A DNA stretch of 64,000 nt from an uncultured Oscillibacter sp. (lineage in GTDB: Bacteria > Bacillota > Clostridia > Oscillospirales > Oscillospiraceae): assembly GCA_910588005.1 (NCBI GenBank), contig CAJUQM010000005.1:1-64000 (forward strand). The letters are read 5' to 3'. The notes below the pieces were generated by a model. That model searched no databases, was not told the origin of the DNA, and saw only the letters and a list, made by a program, of their open reading frames with translations. Positions 7,236 to 15,563 of this stretch are shown one piece after another (position 1 is the stretch's first letter; each line of letters opens with the position of its first letter). The position numbers were made by a program, and so were the translations under genes.

Positions 7236-8009
7236 TCAGTGTCTTCCCGAGAAAAGCTTTTTTGCAACGTCTTTCACTTCCGGCCACATGAGAAAAGCCG
7301 CCGCAAATCCCATGGCGCTCCCTGTACGCAGCTTCTGAGCCAAGGTGTCGGCGTCGTCAAAGAGCACAAAATGAGTCTCGCCATCCCGGTTATATGTAAA
7401 ATACCGGGCACACAGATCCCTGGAAAAAAAGACCGACGGCCGCTCCCGCTCTGTTAATCGAAGAAAACCGTCCTCCGTCAGCGGCTCTCCCTCTCCGGAG
7501 CGGGCCGGCAGGCGAAAATCCATCCGCAGCCTTTGAACATCCAGCGCCAGCCGCGCGGCGCCTCCCTGCGCCGTCACAGCCTCCTGGAGACGCTGCGCAA
7601 AATTCCCGCCGGATATGGCCGTACAGAGCAGAGGAATTCCCACCGGCGTGGCCTTTGCATAATTTTCGGGCAGATACAGCGTCCTCCGGCCGGCCGACAG
7701 TGTCCGCCCCAGCTGCTCCACAAACGCCAAGCGGTCCCGGCGCGGCCGCTCTTCAAAGTCCAGCAGAACGCCGCCATATCCCCGCCGGCCGCACTCCCGC
7801 AGCACCGCCGCGCACAGGGCCTGGGGATCTTCAATAAGCGGCGCCTCCCGGTCGCTGACCGACAGCAGCCCGCCTCGCGTCTGCAAAAGCAGGTTCTGCC
7901 GCAGCATGGTGGAATTTTGGCCGATACGGTAGGCCACATGGGCGAAGGCACAGCCGTACTTGCCCGCCTCCCGCAACTCCTCCGGCGTCACGGCCAGATA
8001 GGTCTGCAA
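7236..8009 (-). CDS. TIM-barrel-like hypothetical protein (glycosidase-like)
   Basis: A 257-residue soluble protein I cannot name with certainty. The order of strands, GYGGVLLDFEERPRRDR (about residues 70-90), LYLPENYAKAT and a late FFSRDLCARYF resemble the barrel of glycoside hydrolase 18-like proteins of spore formers, but the usual DxxDxDxE acid is reduced to LLDFEE, so catalysis is doubtful. The start is taken as TTG at 8009, which has AAGGGGGAG 6 bases upstream. The longer frame to 8135 begins inside an inserted miniature element at 8045-8205 and is an artefact. No signal peptide is seen. Confidence 0.6.
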   Translation of the reverse strand: MQTYLAVTPEELREAGKYGCAFAHVAYRIGQNSTMLRQNLLLQTRGGLLSVSDREAPLIEDPQALCAAVLRECGRRGYGGVLLDFEERPRRDRLAFVEQLGRTLSAGRRTLYLPENYAKATPVGIPLLCTAISGGNFAQRLQEAVTAQGGAARLALDVQRLRMDFRLPARSGEGEPLTEDGFLRLTERERPSVFFSRDLCARYFTYNRDGETHFVLFDDADTLAQKLRTGSAMGFAAAFLMWPEVKDVAKKLFSGRH

Positions 8010-8044
8010 TATGATCTCCCCCTTGTGTGGATGGGATTTGACTA

Positions 8045-8205
8045 GAGTCTGTTTTAAAACCGGCGGAATGCCGGATTGGAACAGATTTTTCTGTCGGGCA
8101 AGGCGATTTGACGCAGGAATCCTGGCGGATTTCAAGTCAAATCAACGCGGTCCCGGCGGAAAAAGGCGCTCTAAGACGGCGTTTTGACGGTTTTAAAACA
8201 GACTC
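8045..8205 (+). mobile_element. Miniature inverted-repeat element, copy 1 (diverged)
   Basis: A 161-bp element with 18-bp terminal inverted repeats beginning GAGTCTGTTTTAAAACCG, flanked by a TA duplication (8043-8044 and 8206-8207). It carries no coding capacity. Internally GATTTGAC (8105-8112) pairs with GTCAAATC (8136-8143). It is the most diverged of three copies (others at 18324 and 26609). It sits about 35 bp upstream of the TTG start of the minus-strand neighbour and 40 bp upstream of the YqeG gene. Confidence 0.88.
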
Positions 8206-8214
8206 TAGTATACT
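8184..8214 (+). promoter_or_regulatory. Candidate hybrid promoter of the YqeG gene
   Basis: TTGACG (8184-8189) lies inside the right end of the miniature element; TATACT (8209-8214) lies in flanking DNA. The spacer of 19 bp is long, so this is a weak or tentative promoter. Confidence 0.4.
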
Positions 8215-8245
8215 GAACATAAAATATGCAAATAAGGAGAAGCCT

Positions 8246-8746
8246 ATGCCGTTTTCCCTCATCCCGCACCGGGTCTTTGATCACTATGGGGATATCACCG
8301 TCCAATTTCTCAAAGATCAGGGAATCACTCTGGTCCTCAGCGATTTGGACTATACTCTGGCCGCCAAATCCACCCGCCGCCCGGATCAGGCCCTGCGAAA
8401 CTGGATTGCTGAATTATCGGCGGCGGGCATCAAATTCGTAATCATCTCCAACAACCGCTCCGGAACCCGTGTCACAGAGTTCTGCACGGATTTGGGCGTT
8501 CCCTACCAGGGACATGCCGGAAAGCCCTCTACCCGCGGACTGAAGGCCGCAATGGCCCAAGCCGGAACGGACCGGGTTCACACCGCCATGCTGGGAGACA
8601 AACTGCTGACAGATATGCTGGCCGCCAACCGGGCAGGCGTATTGGCCCTGATGGTAGAACCGGTGGACGGGGCCGTAACGCTGTGGCAAAAAGTACTTCA
8701 CGCGCTGCAGGCGCCTTTTAAAACGGCAAGCCGGAACAAAAAATAA
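8246..8746 (+). CDS. YqeG family HAD-IIIA phosphatase
   Basis: A 166-residue HAD superfamily protein matching Bacillus YqeG. Motif I is LSDLDYTL (nucleophile Asp), motif II is IISNN, and motif III plus the acidic loop is AMLGDKLLTDMLAANRAG. Members dephosphorylate phosphatidylglycerophosphate or related phosphates; the substrate here is not shown by sequence. The ATG at 8246 follows AAGGAG; the upstream frame to 8108 runs through the inserted element. Length is normal for the family. In Bacillus yqeG begins an operon with yqeH and aroE, which is not the case here. Confidence 0.88.
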   Translation: MPFSLIPHRVFDHYGDITVQFLKDQGITLVLSDLDYTLAAKSTRRPDQALRNWIAELSAAGIKFVIISNNRSGTRVTEFCTDLGVPYQGHAGKPSTRGLKAAMAQAGTDRVHTAMLGDKLLTDMLAANRAGVLALMVEPVDGAVTLWQKVLHALQAPFKTASRNKK

Positions 8747-8898
8747 AAGGCCCCTCTATCTCCTATAGAAGTCATGGCAGCTTGGATGGGTTTCATTGAA
8801 AACACATTCCGGCCGTGTCGGGGCAGAGCGGAAACGTCTTGCGGCGTCGGATCCTGAAAATAATTTCGCGCCGCTTAAAACAATTGGAGGAAAAATAC

Positions 8899-8927
8899 TT
8901 GCAATACCGGGCAATATACGATAAAAT
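8899..8927 (+). promoter_or_regulatory. Promoter of efp
   Basis: TTGCAA (8899-8904), 17 bp, TAAAAT (8922-8927), about 90 bp before the start codon. Confidence 0.7.
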
Positions 8928-9017
8928 GTCTTAGGTCCTTTTAGAAGATTATAGAAATTCAGAGAAAATGCCCTTCTGCAGGTCGTTTTCTCGTAGATTT
9001 GTGAGGAGGGTATTATT

Positions 9018-9587
9018 ATGCCTACAATTTCCGCTGGCGATTTCCGCAAGGGTATGATTTTTGAGATGGACGGCAAGCCTATGTTGGTGGTGGACTTTCA
9101 GCACGTAAAACCCGGTAAGGGCGCCGCCTTCGTGCGCACCAAGTATAAAAACGTTATCACCGGCGCCATCCGCGAGGAGTCCTTCAACCCCACCGCCAAG
9201 TTCGAGCAGGCCAGTGTGGAGCGCAAAGACGCTGAGTACAGCTACAACGACGGGGACCTGTACTATTTTATGGACCCAGAAACCTACGATATGTCTCCCC
9301 TGAACCGGGACGTGCTGGGCGAGGCTTTTAAATTCATGAAAGAGAACACCGTATGCAAACTGGTGAGTTACAAGGGCAGTGTGTTTACTGTGGAGGTCCC
9401 CAACTTCATGGATCTGGAGGTCACCGAAACGGAACCCGGCGTAAAGGGCGACACCGCCACCAATGTCACGAAGAAGGCCGTTTTGGAGACCGGCGCCGTG
9501 ATTCAGGTCCCCCTGTTCATCAACGAGGGTGAGAAAATTCAGGTTGATACCCGGACGGGCGAGTATCTCGGACGCTGCAAGGAGTAA
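9018..9587 (+). CDS. efp: Elongation factor P
   Basis: A 189-residue EF-P of normal length with the KOW-like N-domain and two OB-domains. It relieves ribosome stalling at polyproline stretches by entering next to the P-site tRNA. The functional loop is HVKPGKGAAF with Lys34 at the tip; no EpmA/EpmB-type lysylation genes are nearby. C-terminal signature GEKIQVDTRTGEYLGRC is intact. GAGGAGGG precedes the ATG. Transcribed alone from the promoter at 8899. Confidence 0.97.
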   Translation: MPTISAGDFRKGMIFEMDGKPMLVVDFQHVKPGKGAAFVRTKYKNVITGAIREESFNPTAKFEQASVERKDAEYSYNDGDLYYFMDPETYDMSPLNRDVLGEAFKFMKENTVCKLVSYKGSVFTVEVPNFMDLEVTETEPGVKGDTATNVTKKAVLETGAVIQVPLFINEGEKIQVDTRTGEYLGRCKE

Positions 9588-9595
9588 ATGCAAAG

Positions 9596-9620
9596 GAGGG
9601 GGGACTGACGTCCCCCCTTT
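9596..9620 (+). terminator. Probable terminator of efp
   Basis: AAAGGAGGGGGGAC with GTCCCCCCTTT forms a strong GC stem 8 bp after the stop codon, followed by only three T. Confidence 0.55.
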
Positions 9621-9857
9621 GGATTCCCCTTGTTCTTCCGGGACTTAGGAGCAGATAAACACCGGGAATTCTAACGGTCATGCGGTCTGAACCCAGTGAG
9701 ATCCGCCTCCGGCGGATCAGACGGGAACCTGCGGATCCCCGCCCGCCCTTAGCGCCGCCGGGAACGGCGGCAAAGCAGGTCACGGACGTAGAGATCTGGG
9801 AAACAGGCCGCTGTTATACCATCACCAATCACTTAATAAAAGAAAGGAGCTGCTACT

Positions 9858-10295
9858 ATGGAAATCACTGAGAAGGTCGCTTATCTGAAAGGTCTGGCCG
9901 AGGGTATGGAACTGGATACTGAAAAAAAGGTCGGCAAGCTGCTCTCTGCCATCATCGACGTGCTGGACGACATCGCTCTGGAGCTGGAGGACGTCAAGGA
10001 CGAACAGTCAGAGCTGGCAGACGGACTGGATGCCGTCAGCGATGATCTGGAGGACGTTGAAAACGTGGTCTTCGACGAATGGGACGATGGGGACGAAGAT
10101 GACGGCGGCGAATACTACTATGACGACCTGGACGAGGATGAGGAGTGCTATGCCACCACCTGTCCCACCTGTGAAGAGACCATCTATTTTGACGAGTCCA
10201 TTCTGGAGGACGGCGAGGTCCTTTGCCCCAACTGCGGCGAAAAGCTGGAGTTTGATTTGGAGGATCTGGACGCGGACGAAGAAGACGGCGAGTAA
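9858..10295 (+). CDS. CD1247-type acidic protein with zinc-ribbon-like motif
   Basis: A 145-residue very acidic protein. Residues 1-45 (MEITEKVAYLKGLAEGMEL...IIDVLDDIALELEDV) match the CD1247 N-terminal domain seen in many Clostridia; a helical coiled region follows, then a zinc-ribbon-like pair CPTCEE (about 103) and CPNCGE (about 124), then an acidic tail. The function is unknown; a small metal-binding regulatory or scaffold protein is a guess. AAAGGAG precedes the ATG. The 270 bp between efp and this gene contain a GC-rich hairpin near 9700-9725 but no clear promoter. Confidence 0.85.
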   Translation: MEITEKVAYLKGLAEGMELDTEKKVGKLLSAIIDVLDDIALELEDVKDEQSELADGLDAVSDDLEDVENVVFDEWDDGDEDDGGEYYYDDLDEDEECYATTCPTCEETIYFDESILEDGEVLCPNCGEKLEFDLEDLDADEEDGE

Positions 10296-10312
10296 TTCCC
10301 AAAAGACGGGCC

Positions 10313-10347
10313 AAGCCGCCCGGCGCAATATGCGCCGGGCGGCTTTT
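10313..10347 (+). terminator. Terminator after the CD1247-type gene
   Basis: GCCGCCCGGCGCA and complement form a 13-bp stem with a three-base loop and TTTT tail. The convergent coaW ends 16 bp downstream. Confidence 0.85.
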
Positions 10348-10362
10348 ACCATTTCCGCCTTA

Positions 10363-11202
10363 TCAGGGCTGCCGCCGCAGGCTGTACAGCCCGGCGCCGA
10401 TGGCGGTGGCGAAGGTGGCGTTCTCCGGAACGATATAATGAATGCCATAGAGCTTCTCAAACAGTTCAAAGTTGGGCTTCACCTGGGAGAGCGTGGTCAT
10501 AGAACCTGTGAGAATCACAGTATCCGCCCCGCAGCCCTGGCAGGCCAGCACCGTCATGGTGCCGATGGCCTGGAGCACCAAGTTCACCACCCCGGCAGCC
10601 AAATCGGCAGGAGCGGCATCCTCCGCCAGATTGCCAAAGTTGGCGGCAGTCATATTCGGGTCCAGCGTAGAGGCCGCGTTTTTGGAAATATCGCGGATCG
10701 TCAGATCCACGTGGCGCAGATCCCCCAGCTCCGCCAGGCGCTTGATCTGGCCAAACCGCTCCATGTCCACCAGCTTGCGGCAAAGTCCCCCCAGGGTGCC
10801 GCCGCCAATACCGCTGCCGCACAGATGCCGCACCACGCCGTCCCGCTCCGCCCAGAGAAAGGCGGTGCCGGTCCCCATAGTGACCACCACGCCCCGCTCC
10901 TGCCCCGACAGGGACAGCGCCCCCGCGCAGCTGGCGGAGAACTCGTCCACCCGGTAGGTCGGCAGGCTGTAGATATCCCCCTCCACATAGGACGCACCCA
11001 CGCCGGTGAGCACTACCCTCCGCACGTCGGCCAACGCAAGGCCGTTGGTGATTAAATAGTTGCCAAGAGCGCCGTACAGGCTGGTCACCTGGTCCTCTGC
11101 CCGAACCCGCAGCATAGAGATCATACCGCCGTCCGGCCGCAGCCCCACAATCTTGGTCGTAGAGCCGCCGATATCAATCCCCAGGATTACGCCCATGTCC
11201 AT
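10363..11202 (-). CDS. coaW: Type II pantothenate kinase
   Basis: A 279-residue ASKHA-fold kinase that phosphorylates pantothenate, the first step of CoA synthesis. Residues 6-18 carry the phosphate loop LGIDIGGSTTKIV; VVVTMGTGTAFLW and CGSGIGGGTLGGL are characteristic of the eukaryotic-like type II enzymes, which resist CoA feedback. The ATG at 11202 is chosen over one 6 bases downstream because GGAGG lies 6 bases before it. Its promoter faces away from that of the adjacent pncB, giving a divergent cofactor pair (CoA and NAD). Confidence 0.9.
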   Translation of the reverse strand: MDMGVILGIDIGGSTTKIVGLRPDGGMISMLRVRAEDQVTSLYGALGNYLITNGLALADVRRVVLTGVGASYVEGDIYSLPTYRVDEFSASCAGALSLSGQERGVVVTMGTGTAFLWAERDGVVRHLCGSGIGGGTLGGLCRKLVDMERFGQIKRLAELGDLRHVDLTIRDISKNAASTLDPNMTAANFGNLAEDAAPADLAAGVVNLVLQAIGTMTVLACQGCGADTVILTGSMTTLSQVKPNFELFEKLYGIHYIVPENATFATAIGAGLYSLRRQP

Positions 11203-11261
11203 CGTCTCCCTCCGGTTCCGGCAATTCACATTTTCTGCCGTTTTTCCTCTGAAATATCCTC

Positions 11262-11290
11262 ATCATAAAAGAGTATGGGCAACTTGTCAA
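11262..11290 (-). promoter_or_regulatory. Promoter of coaW
   Basis: On the minus strand TTGACA (11285-11290), 17 bp, TATGAT (11262-11267). Confidence 0.8.
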
Positions 11291-11311
11291 CGGCAAAAAG
11301 AAAAAAAGCGA

Positions 11312-11340
11312 TTGCTTTTCCCCCACGGCGGCCTTATAAT
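11312..11340 (+). promoter_or_regulatory. Promoter of the nicotinate phosphoribosyltransferase gene
   Basis: TTGCTT (11312-11317), 17 bp, TATAAT (11335-11340). Its -35 box is 21 bp from the -35 box of the divergent coaW promoter. Confidence 0.75.
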
Positions 11341-11422
11341 ACATCTAACTTTAACGGGCGGAATAATCGTCCGCCGGAAAACAGCGGCTGCGGCCGGATC
11401 TTCGCAGCCTGTGGAGGAAATT

Positions 11423-12871
11423 ATGAAAACGGAAGAAAAGCTGAATATGACCATGCTCTGCGACTTCTATGAGCTGACCATGGGCAATGGGTATTTTCAA
11501 GCGGGATTGCAGGACCGGATCACTTATTTTGACGTCTTTTTCCGGGACGTGCCGGACAAGGGAGGCTTTGCCATCTGCGCGGGGCTGGAGCAGCTGATCA
11601 ACTATATTGAGCAGCTGCATTTCAGTGAGGAAGATCTTCAATATCTCCGTGAGAAAAACCTGTTTTCAGAGGAGTTTTTGGAATTCCTGCGCCGCTTCCG
11701 GTTCACCGGTGACATTTGGGCCGTGCCGGAGGGAACGCCCATCTTTCCCAGAGAACCCATCCTGACGGTCCGTGCCCCAGCAATTCAGGCCCAGCTTATC
11801 GAGACCTTCGTCCTGCTGACGCTGAATCATCAAAGCCTGATTGCCACCAAGGCAAACCGTATCGTCCGGGCGGCTCAGGGACGTACGGTGCTGGAGTTCG
11901 GCTCCCGCCGGGCCCAGGGTTCCGACGCCGCCATCACCGGCGCCCGGGCAGCCTATATCGGCGGCTGCAAGGGAACGGCCTGCACCATCTCCGACCAGCT
12001 GTACGGCGTGCCCGCCGGCGGCACCATGGCCCACTCCTGGGTGCAGATGTTCGACAGCCAGTATGAGGCGTTCAAAGCCTACTGCGAAATCTACCCCACC
12101 AACGCCACGCTATTGGTGGACACTTATAATGTACTCAAATCCGGCGTGCCGGACGCCATTCGGGCCTTTAACGAAGTCCTGCGGCCCAAGGGAATCACCA
12201 AATGCGGTATCCGACTGGACTCCGGCGACATCGCCTACCTCACCCGGGAGGCCCGGAAAATGCTGGACGCCGCCGGCTGGAGGTCGTGTCAGATCTCCGC
12301 CTCCAATTCTCTGGACGAGTACCTCATTCAGGATCTGATCCGCCAGGGGGCAGAGATCGGCCTGTTCGGCGTGGGAGAGCGGATGATCACCGCCCGCAGT
12401 GAACCGGTATTCGGCGGAGTGTACAAGCTGGCCGCCGTGGAGGACGCCAAGGGGACCATCATTCCCAAAATTAAGGTCAGCGAAAATGTGGACAAGATCA
12501 CCAACCCGCATTTTAAAAATGTCTACCGCATTTTTGACAACGTCACCGGCAAAGCCGAGGCGGACTATATCACCCTCTGGGACGAGACAGTGGACGAGAG
12601 CCGTCCTCTGGAGCTGTTTGATCCCCAGGCCACCTGGAAGCGCAAGACCTATACCAATTTCACCGCCAAGCCTCTGCTGTGTCCTGTGTTTCGGGGGGGT
12701 GAGCTGGTGTACCGCCGCCCCTCCCTGCCGGAGATTCAAAGCTATTGCCTGCGGCAGGTCGATACTCTCTGGGACGAGGTCAAGCGCTTTGAAAATCCCC
12801 ACACCTACTACGTGGACCTCAGCCAAAAACTGTGGGATATCAAGCAAACCCTTCTGCGTGAAAGCTCCTGA
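11423..12871 (+). CDS. pncB: Nicotinate phosphoribosyltransferase
   Basis: A 482-residue enzyme that makes nicotinate mononucleotide from nicotinate and PRPP, the salvage entry to NAD. MLCDFYELTMGNGYF at the N-terminus, EFGSRRAQGSDAAITGARAAY (substrate/PRPP site), the GVPAGGTMAHSW loop and the CGIRLDSGDIAYL block are diagnostic of the longer Firmicute type. The ATG at 11423 follows GGAGG by 5 bases; the frame extends upstream into coaW and was discarded. A terminator follows at 12917. Confidence 0.95.
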   Translation: MKTEEKLNMTMLCDFYELTMGNGYFQAGLQDRITYFDVFFRDVPDKGGFAICAGLEQLINYIEQLHFSEEDLQYLREKNLFSEEFLEFLRRFRFTGDIWAVPEGTPIFPREPILTVRAPAIQAQLIETFVLLTLNHQSLIATKANRIVRAAQGRTVLEFGSRRAQGSDAAITGARAAYIGGCKGTACTISDQLYGVPAGGTMAHSWVQMFDSQYEAFKAYCEIYPTNATLLVDTYNVLKSGVPDAIRAFNEVLRPKGITKCGIRLDSGDIAYLTREARKMLDAAGWRSCQISASNSLDEYLIQDLIRQGAEIGLFGVGERMITARSEPVFGGVYKLAAVEDAKGTIIPKIKVSENVDKITNPHFKNVYRIFDNVTGKAEADYITLWDETVDESRPLELFDPQATWKRKTYTNFTAKPLLCPVFRGGELVYRRPSLPEIQSYCLRQVDTLWDEVKRFENPHTYYVDLSQKLWDIKQTLLRESS

Positions 12872-12916
12872 GGCTTCTCTTCTGCCCACCCGGTATTTCA
12901 CCTCCTCCGGTAATCC

Positions 12917-12955
12917 GCGCAGTCCCGCCCTTCAGCGGGGCTGCGCCGTTTTTCG
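12917..12955 (+). terminator. Terminator of pncB
   Basis: GCGCAGTCCCGC pairs with GCGGGGCTGCGC (one G-T pair), then CGTTTTT. Confidence 0.75.
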
Positions 12956-12977
12956 AGGATTGTTTGCAGAAAAGCGG

Positions 12978-13006
12978 TTGCACCTGCGATGAATTTTTTG
13001 TATAAT
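12978..13006 (+). promoter_or_regulatory. Promoter of the cardiolipin synthase operon
   Basis: TTGCAC (12978-12983), 17 bp, TATAAT (13001-13006). Confidence 0.85.
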
Positions 13007-13057
13007 GAGAAAATAAGCGAGAAAGGCTGAGAGAGGATTTGAGAGGAGGCACGGCCC

Positions 13058-14623
13058 ATGCACAAAAATCTGCCAAGGACCACAGAGCGAACTGAACGGC
13101 GGATCTCCGCCGCCACCAGCATCGGCATGTGCGCTCTGACGGTGATCGCCCAGATTGCCACCACGTTGTTGTTAACCCACTTTCTCCTGGAGAAGGCCGC
13201 TTATGTGTACTCTATATTAGAGCTGACCGGCGCGATTTTAGCCATTCGGGTCTACCAGCGCCCTGGCAGCCCCTCCTATAAACTGGCCTGGATGTGCCTG
13301 CTGCTGGCTCTGCCGGTATCCGGCATGCTGCTGTTCTGCCTGTGGGGCGGCACACATCAGGCCAAAAGCCTGAGCCTGCGAAAGGTCCCCCCCATTCCCC
13401 TGCGGGACGGTCAACGGCTGTCCAGCGAAAAAAATTTGGCCCAGCTGCGCCGCCAGTCCCCGGCCTGGGGCCGTCTGGCCGCATATCTCCAAAAGCGGGG
13501 CTTTATTCTCTACCGGAATACAGACGCAGAATATTTTGGAGACGGTGCGGATTTCTTTGAAGACCTGATCGCCCATCTGAGCCGGGCGGAGACCTATATC
13601 TTTTTGGAGTACTACATTCTGGCAGAGGGGCAGTTGTGGAACCGGATTTTTTCCGTCCTGCGGGAGCGGGCCGCCGCCGGTGTGGAGATCTACATCATCT
13701 TTGATGATTTCGGCAATCTGACCCGTCTGTCCGACGAAACCCTTCAAGCCATTCAGGACGCGGGCATTGAGGTGGAGGTCTTCAATCCTGTCCACCGCTA
13801 TGTCAACCGCATCTATTTCAACTACCGGGATCACCGGAAGATCGCCGTGGTGGACGGCTATTTCGCCTGGACCGGCGGCATCAATCTCGCGGACGAGTAC
13901 GCCAATCTCACTGTCCGCTTCGGCCATTGGAAGGACAGCGGCGTCCGCATTGAGGGCGAGGGAGCCTGGGGCTTTGCCGCCCAGTTTATTCAGATGTGGC
14001 AGATGATGGGCCGTACCCTTCCCAATGAGGAGGATTACTACCGTTCCCGTCACGAGATCCCTGCCGCCGGCGGCTTCTGCCAACCCTTTACGGACGGCCC
14101 CCTAAATAATCCGGACAATCCCATTGAAGAGACCTATCTCCAGTTGATCTCCTCCGCCCAGCGGATGCTGTATATCACCACCCCCTACTATGCGGTGGAA
14201 GAATCCATGCAAAAGGCCCTGTGCATCGCCGCCGACGCGGGGGTGGATGTACGGTTGTTGATCCCCGGCATTCCTGACCACCACAAGTTCACCTATATGG
14301 TTGCGGAGACCTATTGGGGAGAGCTGCTGAGCCACGGCGTCAAAATCTACAAATACACCCCCGGTTTTCTTCACGCCAAAAGCGTCTTGGCAGACCGGGA
14401 GACAGCGCTGGTCGGCAGCACTAATATGGACTACCGCACGTTCCAGCTCCACTACGAATGCGGCGTACTGCTGTATCATATGCCGGTAGTAGAAGAACTG
14501 CTGGAAGACCTGGACCACATCATGGCGAAGAGCGCCCCTTACACCATGGAGGACTGGAACCACCGGGGGATCTTTCGGAAGATGTTCGCCTCTCTCTTCC
14601 GGCTGGGAGCCATTTGGCTTTGA
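13058..14623 (+). CDS. cls: Cardiolipin synthase (PLD type)
   Basis: A 521-residue membrane enzyme that condenses two phosphatidylglycerols to cardiolipin. N-terminal hydrophobic helices (about 20-45, 50-65, 75-98) anchor it. The two catalytic HKD motifs are HRKIAVVD (His259) and HAKSVLAD (His439), each followed by the usual GG or GSTN context. Length and layout match bacterial ClsA. GAGAGGAGG precedes the ATG. It is the first gene from a good promoter and is followed 59 bp later by the TtcA-like gene on the same strand. Confidence 0.95.
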   Translation: MHKNLPRTTERTERRISAATSIGMCALTVIAQIATTLLLTHFLLEKAAYVYSILELTGAILAIRVYQRPGSPSYKLAWMCLLLALPVSGMLLFCLWGGTHQAKSLSLRKVPPIPLRDGQRLSSEKNLAQLRRQSPAWGRLAAYLQKRGFILYRNTDAEYFGDGADFFEDLIAHLSRAETYIFLEYYILAEGQLWNRIFSVLRERAAAGVEIYIIFDDFGNLTRLSDETLQAIQDAGIEVEVFNPVHRYVNRIYFNYRDHRKIAVVDGYFAWTGGINLADEYANLTVRFGHWKDSGVRIEGEGAWGFAAQFIQMWQMMGRTLPNEEDYYRSRHEIPAAGGFCQPFTDGPLNNPDNPIEETYLQLISSAQRMLYITTPYYAVEESMQKALCIAADAGVDVRLLIPGIPDHHKFTYMVAETYWGELLSHGVKIYKYTPGFLHAKSVLADRETALVGSTNMDYRTFQLHYECGVLLYHMPVVEELLEDLDHIMAKSAPYTMEDWNHRGIFRKMFASLFRLGAIWL

Positions 14624-14682
14624 GGTACCGCGGGATAAACCGCCATTTACCAAACATGATCTCATCTCTTCCGGAGGTATCT

Positions 14683-15558
14683 ATGCGCGATCTAAGTCCC
14701 TGCGAAACCGCAGAGCGAAGCCTCATCAAAACTTACCGCAAAACCCTCTGGAACCCTTTTATCGCCGCTGTCAAACGGTATGAGCTGGTCTCTCCGGGAG
14801 ACCATATTGCCGTCTGTATCTCCGGCGGTAAGGACTCTATGGTCTTGGCAAAGCTGATGCAGGAGCTGCAGCGGCACACAGACCGTCCCTTCTCCCTCAC
14901 CTTCCTGGCCATGGACCCGGGCTACAGCCCCGCCAACCGCCAGCTGCTGGAGGCGAATGCGGCGGCTTTGGGCATCCCCCTCGTCATATTTGAGAGTGAT
15001 ATTTTCGACGTGACCACCCAGGTGGACAAAACCCCCTGCTACCTGTGCGCCCGGATGCGCCGGGGCTGCCTGTACGCCCAGGCGCAGGATCTGGGCTGCA
15101 ACAAGATCGCCCTGGGACACCATCTTTCCGACGTCATCGAGACCACCCTCTTAGGCCTTTTCTACGGCGCGCAGCTCCAGGCCATGCCGCCTAAGCTCCA
15201 CAGCAAAAATTTTCCCGGAATGGAGCTGATCCGTCCCCTGTACTGTGTCCATGAGGACGCGGTCACAGCCTGGAAAAACTACAACCAGCTGCGATTCCTC
15301 CAATGCGCCTGCCGCTTTACAGAGACACGGGACGCCTCCGGCGACGGCATTGGCGAGAGCAAGCGGCAGGAGATGAAAATGCTGCTGCGGCAGTTAAAAT
15401 CAGAAAACCCCAATATTGAAAAAAGTATTTTCCGGGCCATCCACGGCGTTCAGCTGGACACCTTTCCCGGTTTCAAATACCGGGGGGAGGCCTATTCCCT
15501 TTTGGACGTTTATAATTCAGGCGCCGCCCTTCCCCAAAACGGCGCTGGACAGGAGTGA
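14683..15558 (+). CDS. TtcA/TilS-type PP-loop ATPase, probable tRNA-thiolation enzyme
   Basis: A 291-residue adenine-nucleotide alpha hydrolase. The PP-loop is AVCISGGKDSMVLAKL (about residues 45-60). A central CYLCARMRRGCLY cysteine pair and LGHHLSDVIETTLLGLFYG fit the TtcA group, which thiolates tRNA (for example cytidine 32) using a [4Fe-4S] cluster; late Cys residues in LQCACRF could be cluster ligands. The ATG at 14683 has GGAGG 6 bases upstream. Its stop overlaps the ribosome site of the next gene, so they are probably coupled. The exact tRNA substrate is not evident. Confidence 0.82.
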   Translation: MRDLSPCETAERSLIKTYRKTLWNPFIAAVKRYELVSPGDHIAVCISGGKDSMVLAKLMQELQRHTDRPFSLTFLAMDPGYSPANRQLLEANAAALGIPLVIFESDIFDVTTQVDKTPCYLCARMRRGCLYAQAQDLGCNKIALGHHLSDVIETTLLGLFYGAQLQAMPPKLHSKNFPGMELIRPLYCVHEDAVTAWKNYNQLRFLQCACRFTETRDASGDGIGESKRQEMKMLLRQLKSENPNIEKSIFRAIHGVQLDTFPGFKYRGEAYSLLDVYNSGAALPQNGAGQE

Positions 15559-15563
15559 TATCT

